Part shown: in pieces, positions 1 to 12,635 of the stretch | Numbering within the stretch: the first letter of the stretch is position 1 | How the letters are laid out: the number at the start of each line of letters is the position of its first letter | The notes under the pieces: model-generated | What the model was told of the DNA's origin: nothing | The model's input: the letters and a program-made list of their open reading frames with translations, nothing else | The model's database searches: none | Translations under genes and position numbers: made by a program | DNA from: Rotaria macrura | Lineage: Eukaryota > Rotifera > Eurotatoria > Philodinida > Philodinidae | DNA length: 64,000 nt | Assembly: GCA_900239685.1 (NCBI GenBank) | Contig: OENT01000013.1 | Location: 310,001 to 374,000 of the forward strand | Direction of reading: 5' to 3'

Positions 1-66
1 GGTCGATTAGAGAAGAAAGAATTTATCATACAAACATCTATTCTTTTTTGAACAAAAAGTTATACA

Positions 67-873
67 ATGAATGGCAGCGATGATTGTCTTCAACCAGTTA
101 AATATTTAGGCAAAGTACGTGCATTATATGCTCATGGAATGGGTGTAGCTATTGTAAGTAGCTTGAATCGGACAATTTGTATTTTTTTTCACTTGTTCAA
201 TTTGATTTCCAAGGAACCTGTGCGTACTGTTTGGACTCGGTCAAAAAAAGGTACACGCTATAATCGTTGTGCTATATCAATCCATCCATTCGGTCTGTCG
301 ATTTATGAAGAGATAGCCAATGGAACATATAAAAATGTTTGGTCCGATGCTATCGAAGATATATCGTATTGTGTCGCGGAACCTTTGCATCGTCGTGTAT
401 TTGCGTGGATAGCTCGATCGCCACACACCAATGAACTTGAATGTCATGTTATATTGTGTAAAACAAGTAAACGTGCACGTATATTAGCTGAGTTGTTAGC
501 TAAATCATTTCATGATTCATATCGCTATCGACAGCAACAAACACAACAACGAACGAATGACACAACGTCATTGTCTGCTCGTTGTTCCGTGTGTGATACT
601 ATTGCACGACAACAACAAAACAATCAAATACGTTCATCATTATATCGAAGTCATTCACATGATCGTAAATTCAGTGATGATTTAGAACACAGTCGTCATC
701 AAATACATAACGACTATGATCACATGTCATTTAATGCACCGACAATGGCGCGTGCATTTGCACGAACTTATGAAGGAAGTTCCATGAATAGCAGTAGTCG
801 TCGAAGTATTGATAATGATACAACTTTGGCTGATGAAGAATCGATTAAACCAGTTGAATACTATCGAGGATAG
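67..873 (+). CDS. FAM43-like PID/PTB-domain protein
   Basis: Two exons, 67..153 and 214..873, give about 248 residues. The 60-nt intron 154..213 (gtaagt...ccaag) is a multiple of three and has no stop, so it can be misread as coding. Removing it joins GVAI to EPVRTVWTRS and restores the family spacing. The N-terminal half matches the phosphotyrosine-interaction-like domain of FAM43A/B: a YLG start (VKYLGKVRALYAHGMG), then ISYCVAEPLHRRVFAWIARS, then a C-terminal helix (ARILAELLAKSF). The rest is Ser/Arg/Gln-rich and probably disordered. FAM43 proteins are poorly characterised adaptors, so binding partners are unknown. An in-frame TGA at 49..51 supports the start at 67, but an AG at 58..59 could be the acceptor of an upstream exon, so the true N-terminus may lie outside the window. 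Confidence 0.8.
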   Translation: MNGSDDCLQPVKYLGKVRALYAHGMGVAIVSSLNRTICIFFHLFNLISKEPVRTVWTRSKKGTRYNRCAISIHPFGLSIYEEIANGTYKNVWSDAIEDISYCVAEPLHRRVFAWIARSPHTNELECHVILCKTSKRARILAELLAKSFHDSYRYRQQQTQQRTNDTTSLSARCSVCDTIARQQQNNQIRSSLYRSHSHDRKFSDDLEHSRHQIHNDYDHMSFNAPTMARAFARTYEGSSMNSSSRRSIDNDTTLADEESIKPVEYYRG

Positions 874-2973
874 AAACTTGGAACTTGAATAATAATACAA
901 TATTTGTTTGCATGCGTATTAAAGCCAAGGACAAATATATTCAGCATAGATCGTTGAGTAGTTCTAAGCTCAAATGACATTTCTATGTTCAATTTGTTTT
1001 TCTTCTTTTTTTTAATAATTATTAGTTTAAAATGAACAAAATCGAGAGAACATGAAAACGAGAACTGTTTTTTTGATTTTGATCAATAATGATTTACTGA
1101 AAAAATTTGATGATGGATAATTTTAGTTCCATGATTTGTATTTTTTTCTTCAAAGCAGTATCATACTATTAAAAAATAATCATAGAGAACATTAAGATGT
1201 CATATTTTGATTGATTGATTAGATACAACATGAATGTTTTTTTGTCGAGAAGAAAAAGGGACTGTTGTTTTTTTTTCTTATGAAGTAAGTCAAAAACGAC
1301 GCAAAAATCATTGTTATTGTGCTGCAAGTACACACATATTGTCCCCAAAATGATCGATGGTATAAAGAATTGCAAGTAGTTGCTTATAAATATAATGCTC
1401 CATAGATTATTATCTACATATGCGTATGGTAGAGAAAATGCATGACTTGTCTTCGATTCGCTCTCAATTTGACGTAGCGTACAAATGTAGGTCCCCATTT
1501 CAAATGACTACCGTCACTGAATCGAACTATCTTTATATTTCTTTTCGATAATGTCAGCATTATTTGATGATGAATATCATAAGAGAATATTTACGCTTCA
1601 GTCGAACTTACAAAATGATTTTACCCGTATACTTTTTTATAGATGTTCAATGAAACAAAGTTAGTAAAACTTGATTGAATCATCTGTTTACTTGTATAGG
1701 ACTTGATCTGATTTTTCATCTTAAAGCAATAAAGATTTTAGAAATGATCCTTGCTATATTGCCACTTTCTATTATATAATGGTGGCGAAGTGTTTTTTAA
1801 AGTAAAATGTGTACTAAAGATGAATTTGCTTTTATGAAATCGAAAAATATTCTTCATATTTAATAAGAGAAATTAAACATGTGTGAATCTTCATGGTTTA
1901 AGCGAACTTAAGCCGATTTAAAGAGTTCGATCATTTGATTACTGTGACTTATACAAAAGAATGGATCGTCAGCTATATCTAAGAAATGCGAGTTTGATTA
2001 TAGTAACAGAAGAATTCTTGTCACTTTTTATAGTACCAATTTTTAATTCTTTCTCTATCTTCCTCTGTATCTGTTGTATTCTCATTAGCTGTATACGAAC
2101 GTACATATGAAAGTCTAAATCAAGTCTATACTTCATACAAACGTATGTCAATTGTAATTCATACTTATAATGAATAAAATTTTTTAATTTCTAGAATCCA
2201 TTGATTTCGACTACATAGATTCTAGTATCAGGTTTTGTGAATTTGATCATTTTTCTCTGACATAAATTCAGGAATGAAATTGAATCGATGGACATATCCG
2301 AAAATCGTTTTATCCTACAAATTTAATATTCAAACATCGTGCTTTCAAACGACACGTCGAAATCAAAAGGATGTTAAATTTTTTTAAAGTGCAAATGGAT
2401 ATTCTTCCCAACGTTTCAATGTACATTTTAATATTGATTGCATTCAAATCTATAGGTTATCACACTCACGTTCTATCTATTGAAATAGTTTTGAATCTTT
2501 TTTTCATTTAATGATAAGTATGTTTATCGTGAGTACAACTTTCAAGATTCAAATACGTAGTAGTAATGGTTTTTTTTCAAATAACAAAATGAATTTATAA
2601 TAATCATTTTGAAAGTATCACTGGAAATTAGAAGAAGTCATAGAAATCTATCATCAATATCGAGCGTAAGAGATACTAAAGTGTTGAATGCGAAGCATTC
2701 GATCGCTGTAAAAATCAAAATTTACGACATAATGATTTATTTAAATTTTCATTTAGTTGAGAACGATCTAACTTCTGAAAAGAAAACCAGTCTACTTGGA
2801 AGAATCCACAGAATTCATGAGATATATCAACTTTTTCAATGAGGAACTTTCAATTATAATGTATTGTTATGTATCTAATCGATTTATTTCATTATAATGG
2901 TCTCTTTCTCCCTTGAACCTAACAGACACACACGCTCACACACATAAAAACAAACTAAAAACAAAATGATTGT
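874..2973. other. Intergenic, no gene seen
   Basis: About 2.1 kb of AT-rich DNA between convergent neighbours: the FAM43-like gene ends at the left and TMEM231 ends at the right, so both 3' untranslated regions lie here. Short open frames occur on both strands, but their composition is low-complexity (Ile/Leu/Lys/Phe) and none resembles a known family. I see no RNA gene. Confidence 0.5.
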
Positions 2974-3939
2974 TCAATCTTTATGTCGATGATGAGGAAA
3001 TTCAACGGATGTTCTTACAACTTGATTTCGAAAAGTAAATTCTTTGATTCGATTAAAAACAATAATAAATGGTAACAGTACGCATACATATTGTATCCAA
3101 CCCCATTTAAATTCTTGCCAAAAACCAGGTACAAATCGTATCGGTTGTGCTCGAACATTAAGAACTACATTCACAGTTACTACATTAGCATCATTTGTGT
3201 CACCAGCTTTCCATCTGACATCATTTGTTCGATACACTGTATAGTATCTTCTTGTAAAGTATGCATCCAAACTAGGATTTAGATTGATGGATGATGTCGT
3301 AAATAAATTATTTAAATCAATAATTGTTGCATTATACGTTGTATCCGAACCTGAACTTTGTATTGGCTGTCGCTGTTCGAAAATTAAATCTCCTATAACA
3401 GTTACATTCGGATTATTTGATAAACTAAGGGAATCTGGAGGAGTTAGATTTATTAATGCCATCGTTTCCATATAAATATATTGTCTAGCTCGTAGTTCAT
3501 AATTAAACATTAGCCAAACATTAATATTATTAATATTTGGGACTGGCTGAGTACTAGTAGGAAATAATACTTGAAACACAATAGAATATTGATCGACGAT
3601 ACCATCTTGATTATTATCCTCCAACGAGAATTTACTTGTTCCACTGATGAGAACATTACGAAAAATGGCATTTATTGATGCGTAAGATGAAGTAAAAAAG
3701 CTGTTCGATGTCGTTCCATCAGTTTCAACAATAAGAATATAGTTTGATGAATAATTAAGACGTGGCTGTTCACTATAACGTGCTTCCTTAATCCAAAAGC
3801 CATCAGCATAATAGGCAAATAAAAATGGTGGTAAAAATGTTAAAATTGTACAAAGTATGAAGAAAAACGTTGCCAATGAGAATAAATGAGCACGATAATG
3901 GAAGCGATCGGAATGCGAAAATATTTCGTACAATGGCAT
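2974..3939 (-). CDS. TMEM231: Transmembrane protein 231 homologue
   Basis: Single exon, 321 residues (human TMEM231 is of similar length). The start is at 3939 because MPLYEIFSHS aligns with the family start MALYELFSH; an upstream in-frame ATG at 3975 would add 12 residues unlike the family. A transmembrane segment lies at about residues 20-42 and another near the C-terminus (WIQYVCVLLPFIIVFNRIK). Between them is a lumenal domain with family blocks: GFWIKEARYSEQP, DNNQDGIVDQ, GDLIFEQRQPIQ, and VPGFWQEFKWGWIQYV. The end keeps FRNQVV. TMEM231 belongs to the B9/tectonic module of the ciliary transition zone, which gates membrane proteins into cilia. This fits an animal with many ciliated cells. 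Intronless, unlike most genes here. Confidence 0.93.
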   Translation of the reverse strand: MPLYEIFSHSDRFHYRAHLFSLATFFFILCTILTFLPPFLFAYYADGFWIKEARYSEQPRLNYSSNYILIVETDGTTSNSFFTSSYASINAIFRNVLISGTSKFSLEDNNQDGIVDQYSIVFQVLFPTSTQPVPNINNINVWLMFNYELRARQYIYMETMALINLTPPDSLSLSNNPNVTVIGDLIFEQRQPIQSSGSDTTYNATIIDLNNLFTTSSINLNPSLDAYFTRRYYTVYRTNDVRWKAGDTNDANVVTVNVVLNVRAQPIRFVPGFWQEFKWGWIQYVCVLLPFIIVFNRIKEFTFRNQVVRTSVEFPHHRHKD

Positions 3940-5133
3940 TTTATTAATATAATGATAAAAAATGAATAAAAGCAATTAGGAAATCAAGAAGGAGGCCATA
4001 AGATAAAAACATTGCCTAGTGTCAACCTCTATGAAGCTTTTGATTAAATTTGATTGGTAGATATTTGACAGTTAAATTGGAACAACTTGCATCTATTTAT
4101 TTCTTTATTTATTTCTTTATATGTGCATTGGATGGATGTGTATATATCTATAAAATAGATTGATTGGACGATGTTATGAAAAAACAAACTTCTGATGTCA
4201 TCTGACTGACGGACTGAATGTTATACCGCAGAACAAAACAATAAATAAATACATTTCTTCTGCTATTAATTCTTGTCGATGTATTTAATTTGTGATGCAA
4301 TATTTGTTTTGACATGATATTATTCGAATTATTGGTCATTTGGGCATTTTCCTTTCATTTTTTTTTCAATAGATTGATAAAATGCTGGCAAGTGTTTTTC
4401 TCTACGTTTGTAAATATGACCTTTAGTTTTCAATGTATTTACTTTCGTAATTTTTCGTGACATTTGATTTCCATATAGAGAACGATGGAAAGAAAAGGTG
4501 TGTCATACTTCTCGGCGGCAGCTAAACTATACCAATGTGCATTATTCGTTGAGAGTACAAAAGCGAAATAAAAAAGTACACCGATGCTTTTTCTATTGGC
4601 CATTCTTTTCTTAAAGGCATAAATATATTATATTCGTCTGCATACTATATTATTCATTGTTTTTAATCGAACGACGGCGTCTATGTCTGATCAACTGCAA
4701 CCATTGCTTTGAGTGTGAAAGATAGTTTTGCTGCCGGCTTGTATGATTATATTTCGATAAAAAATAAAAACATCAAAAGTTTCTATTCACATTAGGATGC
4801 ATCAGATCCCAATCGTAATTCTTGCCTTGATATTGATGAGCATATGTTTTTGTTGAATTACTCATTTATTAAGATTTTTTAAAAATTCCTAATTACTTAG
4901 AATATTTCTGATCATATATATTTTGACACCATTCTCAGATTAGAAACTGATCTATTCATATTGTTAAATTGAATTCATCTTGTGCTCCTTCATACGCATT
5001 TTAATATATCCTTCGTTTTTCTATTCGTCTTGAAAATATATATGCCACTATGTTTGTCGATTTCAGATCAATTATTTTTAGTTTATGCTTTTAAACTCAA
5101 TCACAGTGTTTTCTATTTTTGTTATTTAATTCA
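3940..5133. other. Divergent intergenic region
   Basis: About 1.2 kb between the divergent starts of TMEM231 (-) and the inositol phosphate kinase (+), so it should contain both promoters. It is AT-rich, with a short TTTATTTCTTTAT-type tandem stretch near 4096..4121. I recognise no specific promoter element, RNA gene or coding exon. Confidence 0.45.
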
Positions 5134-8100
5134 ATGGTACGAATGAACGCTTGTGAATACAACCAACAACCATCTATTCTACTGTCACCCTTTTTCCATC
5201 AAGTATGTATTTCATTTTGACAAAAAAACCTCTCTTTTTTTGGTTTTCGAATCATCACGTGATTTTACTTTTGTTTAAAGGTGGGTGGCCATTCATCAAT
5301 GTTTCAATATGATAAAGGTACTTTATGCAAAGTTCTTGAATTATCCGAATTGGATTTTTATCAAGCAATGCCTGAATCATTAAAACAATTTACTCCTGAA
5401 TTTCGAGGTAAAAATGGTATATCTGCTGTTAATTTTAATTCAACAGAAACTATTTTAGGCACTATAACAGTACAGTATTGTGAAGATGAACTAGGATATA
5501 TTAAACTTGTTGCTCAGCCGCAATCTACTTGTATAGACTACGATCATTCCCTAAATGAACAATTCATGCCTGCAACAACTGATCAGCAACCAATGGATAG
5601 TAGTACAAGAAAATCAGTGGAGTTCATATTGTTAGTAATTATTTTTCGTGTAAACTTATACTTAAAAAACATGTCTGGTTTATTTTAATAGATTGCGTTG
5701 TTTGGAAGATGGACGCATCGATTATTCGAATAGTTTCGATAATGATGTTGTTAATTATGAACAAGGAAAAATAATTATGTCCAATATCAATCCATGGAGT
5801 TTACAATTATGTAAGAAACAAGCTGAAAAGTTACATCGACAATTGATTGGTGACGAGAATGTTACAGTCTCACAAAGTAAATAATCTCACAAAATAATCG
5901 AACCTTATCTATATATCTTCGAAATTTATTGAAGAAATTTTCTCGAAAGAAAATATTCCACTTAAAGAATCCTTGTCAATATACGTTTTCTTCATTACCA
6001 GATCAATTTTTATGAAAATAAAAACAAGACGGTTTTCAAGAATCCGATTTCGATAATTATTCGTCACAGATGATAATTAGTGTAAGAAATGCTAAAACTA
6101 AAAAACTATGTTGTACGCTCATCAGATAATTTTAAACATACTAGTTCGAATAAAGATACTCTATATAGCAAGTATCAATGCAGCTGTCACGTTACAAAGG
6201 CAGTTTCTTTTTGAATGACATCAAGAGCTTAATGATTGTATCAATCTAAGGCTCGATGAATATGAAATACTACCAATATTTTTTCCAACTCAATACATTC
6301 ACTAACGAGACATCAGAAACGTTCTTTTTAATAATACCATTGTAATCTCATGTTTTCAGCCTCGATGAATAAATTTTCTTTTGAGATTTAGTTTTAAGAT
6401 TTCTATAAATATAATTTTAATAGTTTTTGTCGATGAAAGCACTGACCCTTGTGTCTAATACTTCCGTTTATGATACTTAAGTTTAAGCACTAGATTTTCT
6501 TCTATAAATTATAGATTTCCAATATTGATGAAACTTTACATTTGAGAAAAAATTCTGTGTAAGAAACTAGTTACCATGTGTTTCTACTATACAAACCTGA
6601 ACAGTGTCTACGTAAAAGATGTATCCTACGCCATCTTCTCATATCATATTATCTATTAAAAAGGATAAAAAGCCATAAAAATAGTCACAGTAGATATGAA
6701 TCCGTTGAGATTTCATCTAATCTCCATAGGGTCTACTAAATAAGATTGCTCTTGTTTCAAAATAAATTTTTCACTTCATGCGATTCCCACATCGACTCAT
6801 TTTTCATACAAAACTAAATTGAAATCATTAATATTTTCATGACAAAACATGAGATAAGAATACTTGATAATCCTCCATGATCATATCATATATTTTCTTC
6901 CATCAACCAAACATAAAGAAGAGCTATGTTCTTAAAATTAAAAAACGCATTAAGAAGACAAACTTGCGCATATAGAACTTAGTAGTTATCGAAAAGAGCC
7001 TATTCAAAAATCATATATACATAGTTCGAATTATTTTGCCAATTTTCATAGTTCACTCGAATTATTTTCAGAGATCATAACTAAATAGTAATTTTGTCGT
7101 AAAGTATTCTGTGAATATCATGAATGACACGATTTTTTTCTTGTTGGTGTATTTGTTTTATTTTATTAATATTTTCATACTCTAACAGGCATATTAGATA
7201 TCAATCATAATTCGATCTCCTATAATACGTTTCTCTGTATTAGTTTTATCGGAAAGTGATCATTTATTATTTAACTATGATCCCACGAAGAATAAATGGT
7301 GCACTGTTTGCTGGTAGATAATATGGCATTTTAAAATCGATCTCTTCATTCGAAATGAAATTCATTGAATAGAAAAAGTGTTTCTTGAAAATAGAATTTG
7401 ACAGAAAAAAGTAGTAAGCGAGCAAAGTTGTCGTTCACAAAGAAACATTAATAGAAATGAAACTTTCGGAAAGAGAGTACTTTTGATGAATCCATAGAGT
7501 AAACTTATACATTGTACGTCTGAGGAAATAGCCATATTTGTATATGGGACACTGAATAATGGCACATAGTTTGTTTCATACCAATTCTTACCTTAAAATC
7601 CTTTTAACTAGCTACTGTCACTAGTTCGAATAATATTATCGTTTACTAAAAAGTATAACTAAGAACTGTGAAGAATCTCGAAGTTATGAGCATTTTCTGA
7701 ACTTCGCTCTTCCTCCATGTGATAGATCAGATACCGTCAACAAAAAGATGTGATATTCATCATACAAGAGCCGACTCGTGTGAAAGAAAACGCATTGCTT
7801 CTTTTTTTAAATTTCTTTCCTTGAAATTATTACAATACACTGAGAAACTGATGTTTGAAGAAAAAATAATGCATATTTATTAAACATAATAAAAAAATGT
7901 TACGGAATGACTAATGATGTTAGCATCACAAATTAGTCTTTTATTAAAGCCTTTATGCATTCGAAATTATGTTAGAACACTCAGAACCTGTTATTAAGAA
8001 GGGAAGCGGAGGGGTTAGTGTATAATTCTGTATCTTGACTATGAAGTGACAAACTATGTTGGAAACGGAACATCACACAATTCTAGTGAGTTAATCGCAA

Positions 8101-9608
8101 TTGAATGTTTCCCATAACCACTAAACCATATTTCAAAAAAGAAAAATTTCGATTTTGATGTTCATCGTTCCATCATGTCACTTATCATACACTAGAAATA
8201 TTTCATAATCAAAATAGTTCAGTATACTAAGTAAATTTATCCTCGTTCAGTATTGATGTGAAATAAGTAATTTAAAACGAACATACATCGTGTTAGAAAA
8301 ATATTTTGTTTTGTATTTGTTGACTAAACAAATTGTTTCCGAACGATACTGAAGGCAATGTATAGGTAGTAGTCAACCGAGATTTGTGTGGGAATGTCAA
8401 GAGTACAATGTTTAAGCAAACACACTCGTGCCGTGTAATTCGTTTTTATTTAATGATCAAACGTATTCTATAAACTGAGGTACATGAATTATACTTTCGA
8501 TCGATACAACGTAGGAATTCGTAAATGACAGTAGATAATGTCAAAATTGAGATAGCAGACACGCTATTGCACTGCGTACAGAAACCAATTAAGCGAGGTT
8601 TGAATTTTGATTGTCGCGTAATTTGTTGTCAGTCGTGAGCTCAGCGGAAAAAAAAAGTTTATTCAATTATTCTCCAACATGCTGCCAACGTCAGATAACC
8701 TTCTCTATTTATGATAGAATTATTGTTTAAAAGTATTTTTAATCGCAATTCGAAAATTAGCACACATATCGGTGATGAATTTCACACAAAGGCATTAATT
8801 GATTGACGTCTAAATCTTTACTTAGATATGATCAAGTAGTTTAAGAGTAAGTTTAAAATCTACTCATTCTTCGAAGCTTGTCAAAGATAAACATAGATCT
8901 TTTAATTAAAAAAAACGAATTTCCTCTTCTTTAGAATATATCCTATTGGAAAATATAACAGCTCAATTCCGTTATCCATGCATACTGGACTTAAAAATGG
9001 GCAAAAGACAATACGCTGATGTTGATTCGGATAAAAAGCGTCAATCGAAAATTCAAAAATGTGAATCATCAACATCATCAACATTAGGTGTACGTTTATG
9101 TGGCATGCAGGTAAAACTTTATGCTGATGCACTTGAGCAAATACAATCTACCAGCATACTATCTACATAGGTTTATCAAATTGATAGTGGTCGATATATA
9201 TTTACAGATAAATATCGAGGTCGAACATTAACTACTGATGGTTTTCGTTCGGCATTAGTTGAATTCTTTAACAATGGTCGAATGAAACGTGTTGATGTCT
9301 TACCTGAAATCATTAAAAGACTTGAATCACTATATGAAACAATAAATTTCCTAGAAAAGTATCGTTTCTACAGTGGAAGTCTTTTGATTGTCTACGATGG
9401 TTTAGCACAATCAAATCTTATTGATATACGCATGATTGATTTTGCTCATTCAATACGTGCTTCAACAACAGATGACATTGAAGCATCAAATAATCATATC
9501 GGTCCTGATAAAGGTTATCTATTTGGACTTGAATGTCTTATAGATGCATTCAAGGAAATATTAAACGAACAAAACAATTTATCCCGAGCAATAAATACTG
9601 ATAATTAG
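5134..9608 (+). CDS. Inositol hexakisphosphate kinase (IP6K family)
   Basis: Five exons: 5134..5202, 5281..5630, 5692..5876, 8935..9110, 9171..9608 (405 residues). All joins are GT/AG with matching phase, and the joined protein follows IP6K throughout: PFFHQ|VGGHSSMFQYDKG, FTPEFRG, INPWSLQLCKKQ, then K|YILLENITAQF. The inositol-phosphate-kinase signature PCILDLKMG is in exon 4, the glycine/serine element SGSLLIVYDG and the metal-binding IDF motif (DIRMIDFAHS) in exon 5, and GYLFGLECLI at the end. IP6Ks transfer phosphate from ATP to InsP6 to make the pyrophosphate 5-InsP7, a signal for phosphate and energy status. IPMK and IP3K share the kinase core, but the N-terminal VGGH and FTPE blocks favour IP6K. 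AATAAA lies at 9873..9878. Confidence 0.92.
5877..8934 (+). other. Large intron of the IP6K gene
   Basis: A 3,058-nt intron between exons 3 and 4, set by donor gtaaat at 5877 and acceptor tttag at 8934; the split codon A|AA gives the expected Lys before YILLEN. This is roughly 50 times the length of the gene's other introns. I find no nested coding gene: open frames on both strands are short and low-complexity. I see no transposon ends. Confidence 0.7.
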
Positions 9609-9693
9609 AAAAACAACAACTTTGTTTCTTATCTGTTTTCTTTACCAGTTGTTGTTTGTATCGACGTGCAATAATTCTAAATATTGTCTCATG

Positions 9694-9712
9694 TATATAT
9701 ATATATATATAT
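9694..9712. repeat. TA microsatellite
   Basis: About 19 bp of alternating T and A in the 3' flank of the IP6K gene. Confidence 0.8.
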
Positions 9713-12238
9713 GCATGTATGTTTTATTTTTATTTTCTGGCTTATTATCGATGTTTTTTTTAATCCGGTTTCTCAGCCCATTTTCTTTTTTTTTCTTATC
9801 TCAAATTTGTGAATACTATAAAAAGAAAAGGAGCGAAGTATTTAGTCTTCATTTTTTATTCTTAATTAGCAAAATAAAGCTTTAAATAAGAAAATAAACC
9901 GGTTGGTATGTTTGACGTTCCTCAGGTATACTTAACATAGCTTGTATCTGAATTTCTTTTATTTTGAACATATATGTTCATATCTTTTGTGATCTAAGAA
10001 TGGTCTCTTTTTTGTTTTTCTTCTTGTTATTGTATCATAGTAAACTATTTCAATGATATATGTGTATGTCTTTAGTCATTTCTTTACCTGATTCTTTCTA
10101 TTCATATTGTCTTGTGAATCCAACGTTCGTTTGAATAAAATCGCACTTATACAAATGTCTCGTTTATTTTTTCATTCGAGAAATATTTCCTTGTCTAAAA
10201 AAGTTTAAGTTCTTTCGTAATCAGCGTTTACATTCTATTTGAATTCTTTCTCAAAGATATAATTTTGTTTAAGTTACTCGTTCCAATTTTACTGAGTAGT
10301 ATTTTCATTTAATCATCTATGAAAGAAATTATGACATCTCTTGACATCATTGAACTTCTCCTCTTTTGTGTTAACATAACAAGATAGTTCCCTGTGATCT
10401 CATTTAAACATAGATACGGTGGTAAGATCGAATTAGATATATGCGTATTGATTCCAATTATAAAATAAAACTATCCCAGAAATCATATTCATTGAAAATA
10501 TGGAAGTTCTTCATTAGTCGTCTTTCTAGATAATACACTTGCATGAATCGGATATTCAATTGTAATCTGTAGTTTCGGTTAGAACAATTTTTAACCTCTT
10601 AGCTTCGATCGTGATGAACTGGATCGAGACTGAAGATACTTATAAGCATTTGCCAACGGAATAAATTAGTATGTTAATCGAGATCTTAGTAGATTGATTT
10701 TTCCTTCGCGATCATGATGTTTATTTGAAATAAAAGTACCATGTGTTAGTTGTACTATTATTTTCTTTGTTTGTTTGCTTTCTATACGAATACGAAGAGT
10801 TAAGATAGTTTCGTATTTTCTTTCTATTAAACAAACTTAATACAATTGTTTTGGTGAAGACATTGATAAAATAATCTTTTCGAATACACGCAGCTTTCTT
10901 TGACATATAAATTACGTGAAATAATTCATACTGCGTATCATTATGGTTTTCTTATTTCTGGAACATTTACTAGAGAACATGTTATATCCAGCATCCGATA
11001 TCGTATTATAGATCGATTTGGTCCAATCGAAGTTTATGATTAACGTATCACGAACTAATTAGATATCTATGTTGTTCATTCGAGAAGAGAAAAGAATCTG
11101 GAGAAAATCTAGCATATTAACTACCAGAGTTTAGTTCTATCTTTGTACTTTAGTTATTAATCATGATATCTTATTGTAAAAATAATGACACAACTGCAAA
11201 AATATATATACACCAGGTGCCCTATGATGTTTGCACACGTCTTGTTTCGCCCTATATCCTAGTAAAAATAAGCGATAAAATCGTTATCTCTTTCTGAAAA
11301 GATGCACCGTCGAATTCTCTACGAACTTGTAATGATTTCGAATTTAAAAGAAAAGAACTGAATGTTTTCATAGATTTTCACAGTGTAACTGTATGAATAG
11401 TATGTACTTCCCACTTATTTATACGATGATTTTTTCGTATTTTGTGTGGATATAAACAAAGAACTAAAAGATTGCGTATTCTGTATTTCAGCTAAGGTTC
11501 AAATGCTCTTCCAGAATTATTTACCAGCTTTTGATCGAACTCTTCCTTTGTAAAATACAAACGAATTATATAAGCTGATACAACGAACATAGGTTCTTTC
11601 ACAGTTTTTAGATTCTTATTCAATCTGAATAATTTATTAATATATATTGTTTTCGGTCCTAGTAGAAAAATAAAAGTGTTGTATAAAATTGCTGTGAAAA
11701 TCAAGTCTTTTTTATCACGTCTGTGATAAATGTAGGATGATTTGTTCAAAAGAAATAAATCGAAGACTGAAAATATCGTAATTATCAAAAATTTACTTAT
11801 ACGAAATTGTTATGAAACGTCAAAAAAGAGCATTAGAATACTTTGTATCTCTGCACAATTAGTTGACGCTTTCAAGAACTATTTACATAGTACTATGAAT
11901 AATAATTGCAAAAATAAAATCCCCTCTTATGTGGAAAAAATTAATTACTTAGATCAATGAGTGAGAAGTAGATCTTATTCATCATGTAATCACAGTATAA
12001 AATCTAAAAAAACATGCGGTTCCTTTGTTTTATACTAAAATAAGTAGAAGTTTTCTAGAGAGTTAGACAGTGGATCTTGCAAGAAAAAACTTGAGATTCT
12101 AATTATCGTTTGATTCTACTGACTTATTGAGAAAACAAAAGCTGTGCAAACACTATGAGACAGCCAGCGTATATATCAGTAAATTTAAAAATATAAATGC
12201 TCAAGTGAAACATTAGCATTAAACAAATGACCTATTTG

Positions 12239-12635
12239 ACATTATTTAAATCTCTTCTTTCTGTTGTTTTACAATTAAATAATAGGATATTCGTAATATA
12301 TTTAAATTAAATCCTTACAATTGTGACGTTTCGTATCTCGATGAGATACGACTTCAGACATAAAATCAAGACAAATGTACACAAGAACAACAAACAAATT
12401 TTTTCTTTTTCTTTTCTTTAGTATTAGCCATACTTTNAAAGTATGGCTAATACTAAAGAAAAGAAAAAGAAAAAATTTGTTTGTTGTTCTTGTGTACATT
12501 TGTCTTGATTTTATGTCTGAAGTCGTATCTCATCGAGATACGAAACGTCACAATTGTAAGAATTTAATTTAAATAAATTACTAATATCCTATTATTTAAT
12601 TGTAAAAGAACAGAAAGAAGAGATTTAAATAATGT
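12239..12635. repeat. 397-bp near-perfect inverted repeat (palindrome)
   Basis: Arms 12239..12436 and 12438..12635 are reverse complements around the single N at 12437. By eye 194 of 198 positions match. The roughly 120 bp nearest the axis are identical, and the four differences lie in the outer third of the arms. There is essentially no spacer. Each arm contains the same 65-residue open frame as a mirror image, so neither is a gene. Homology stops sharply at both ends. The 9-mer ACAAATGAC occurs in direct orientation outside both arms (12223 and 12672) but not at symmetrical distances, so it is weak as a target duplication. It could be a true hairpin-forming palindrome, a fold-back element or an assembly inversion. 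Confidence 0.9.

Noticed and set aside
1169-1498. 109-codon minus-strand frame
   Set aside because: Ile/Phe/Leu/Lys-rich composition typical of chance frames in AT-rich DNA, no family resemblance, no splice context.
9622-9885. 87-codon frame after the IP6K gene
   Set aside because: Lies in the 3' untranslated region and is made of TA-repeat and T-rich codons.
12302-12572. Two identical 65-residue open frames facing each other
   Set aside because: They are the mirror images of one another in the two arms of the palindrome, with low-complexity composition; no sign of selection as protein.
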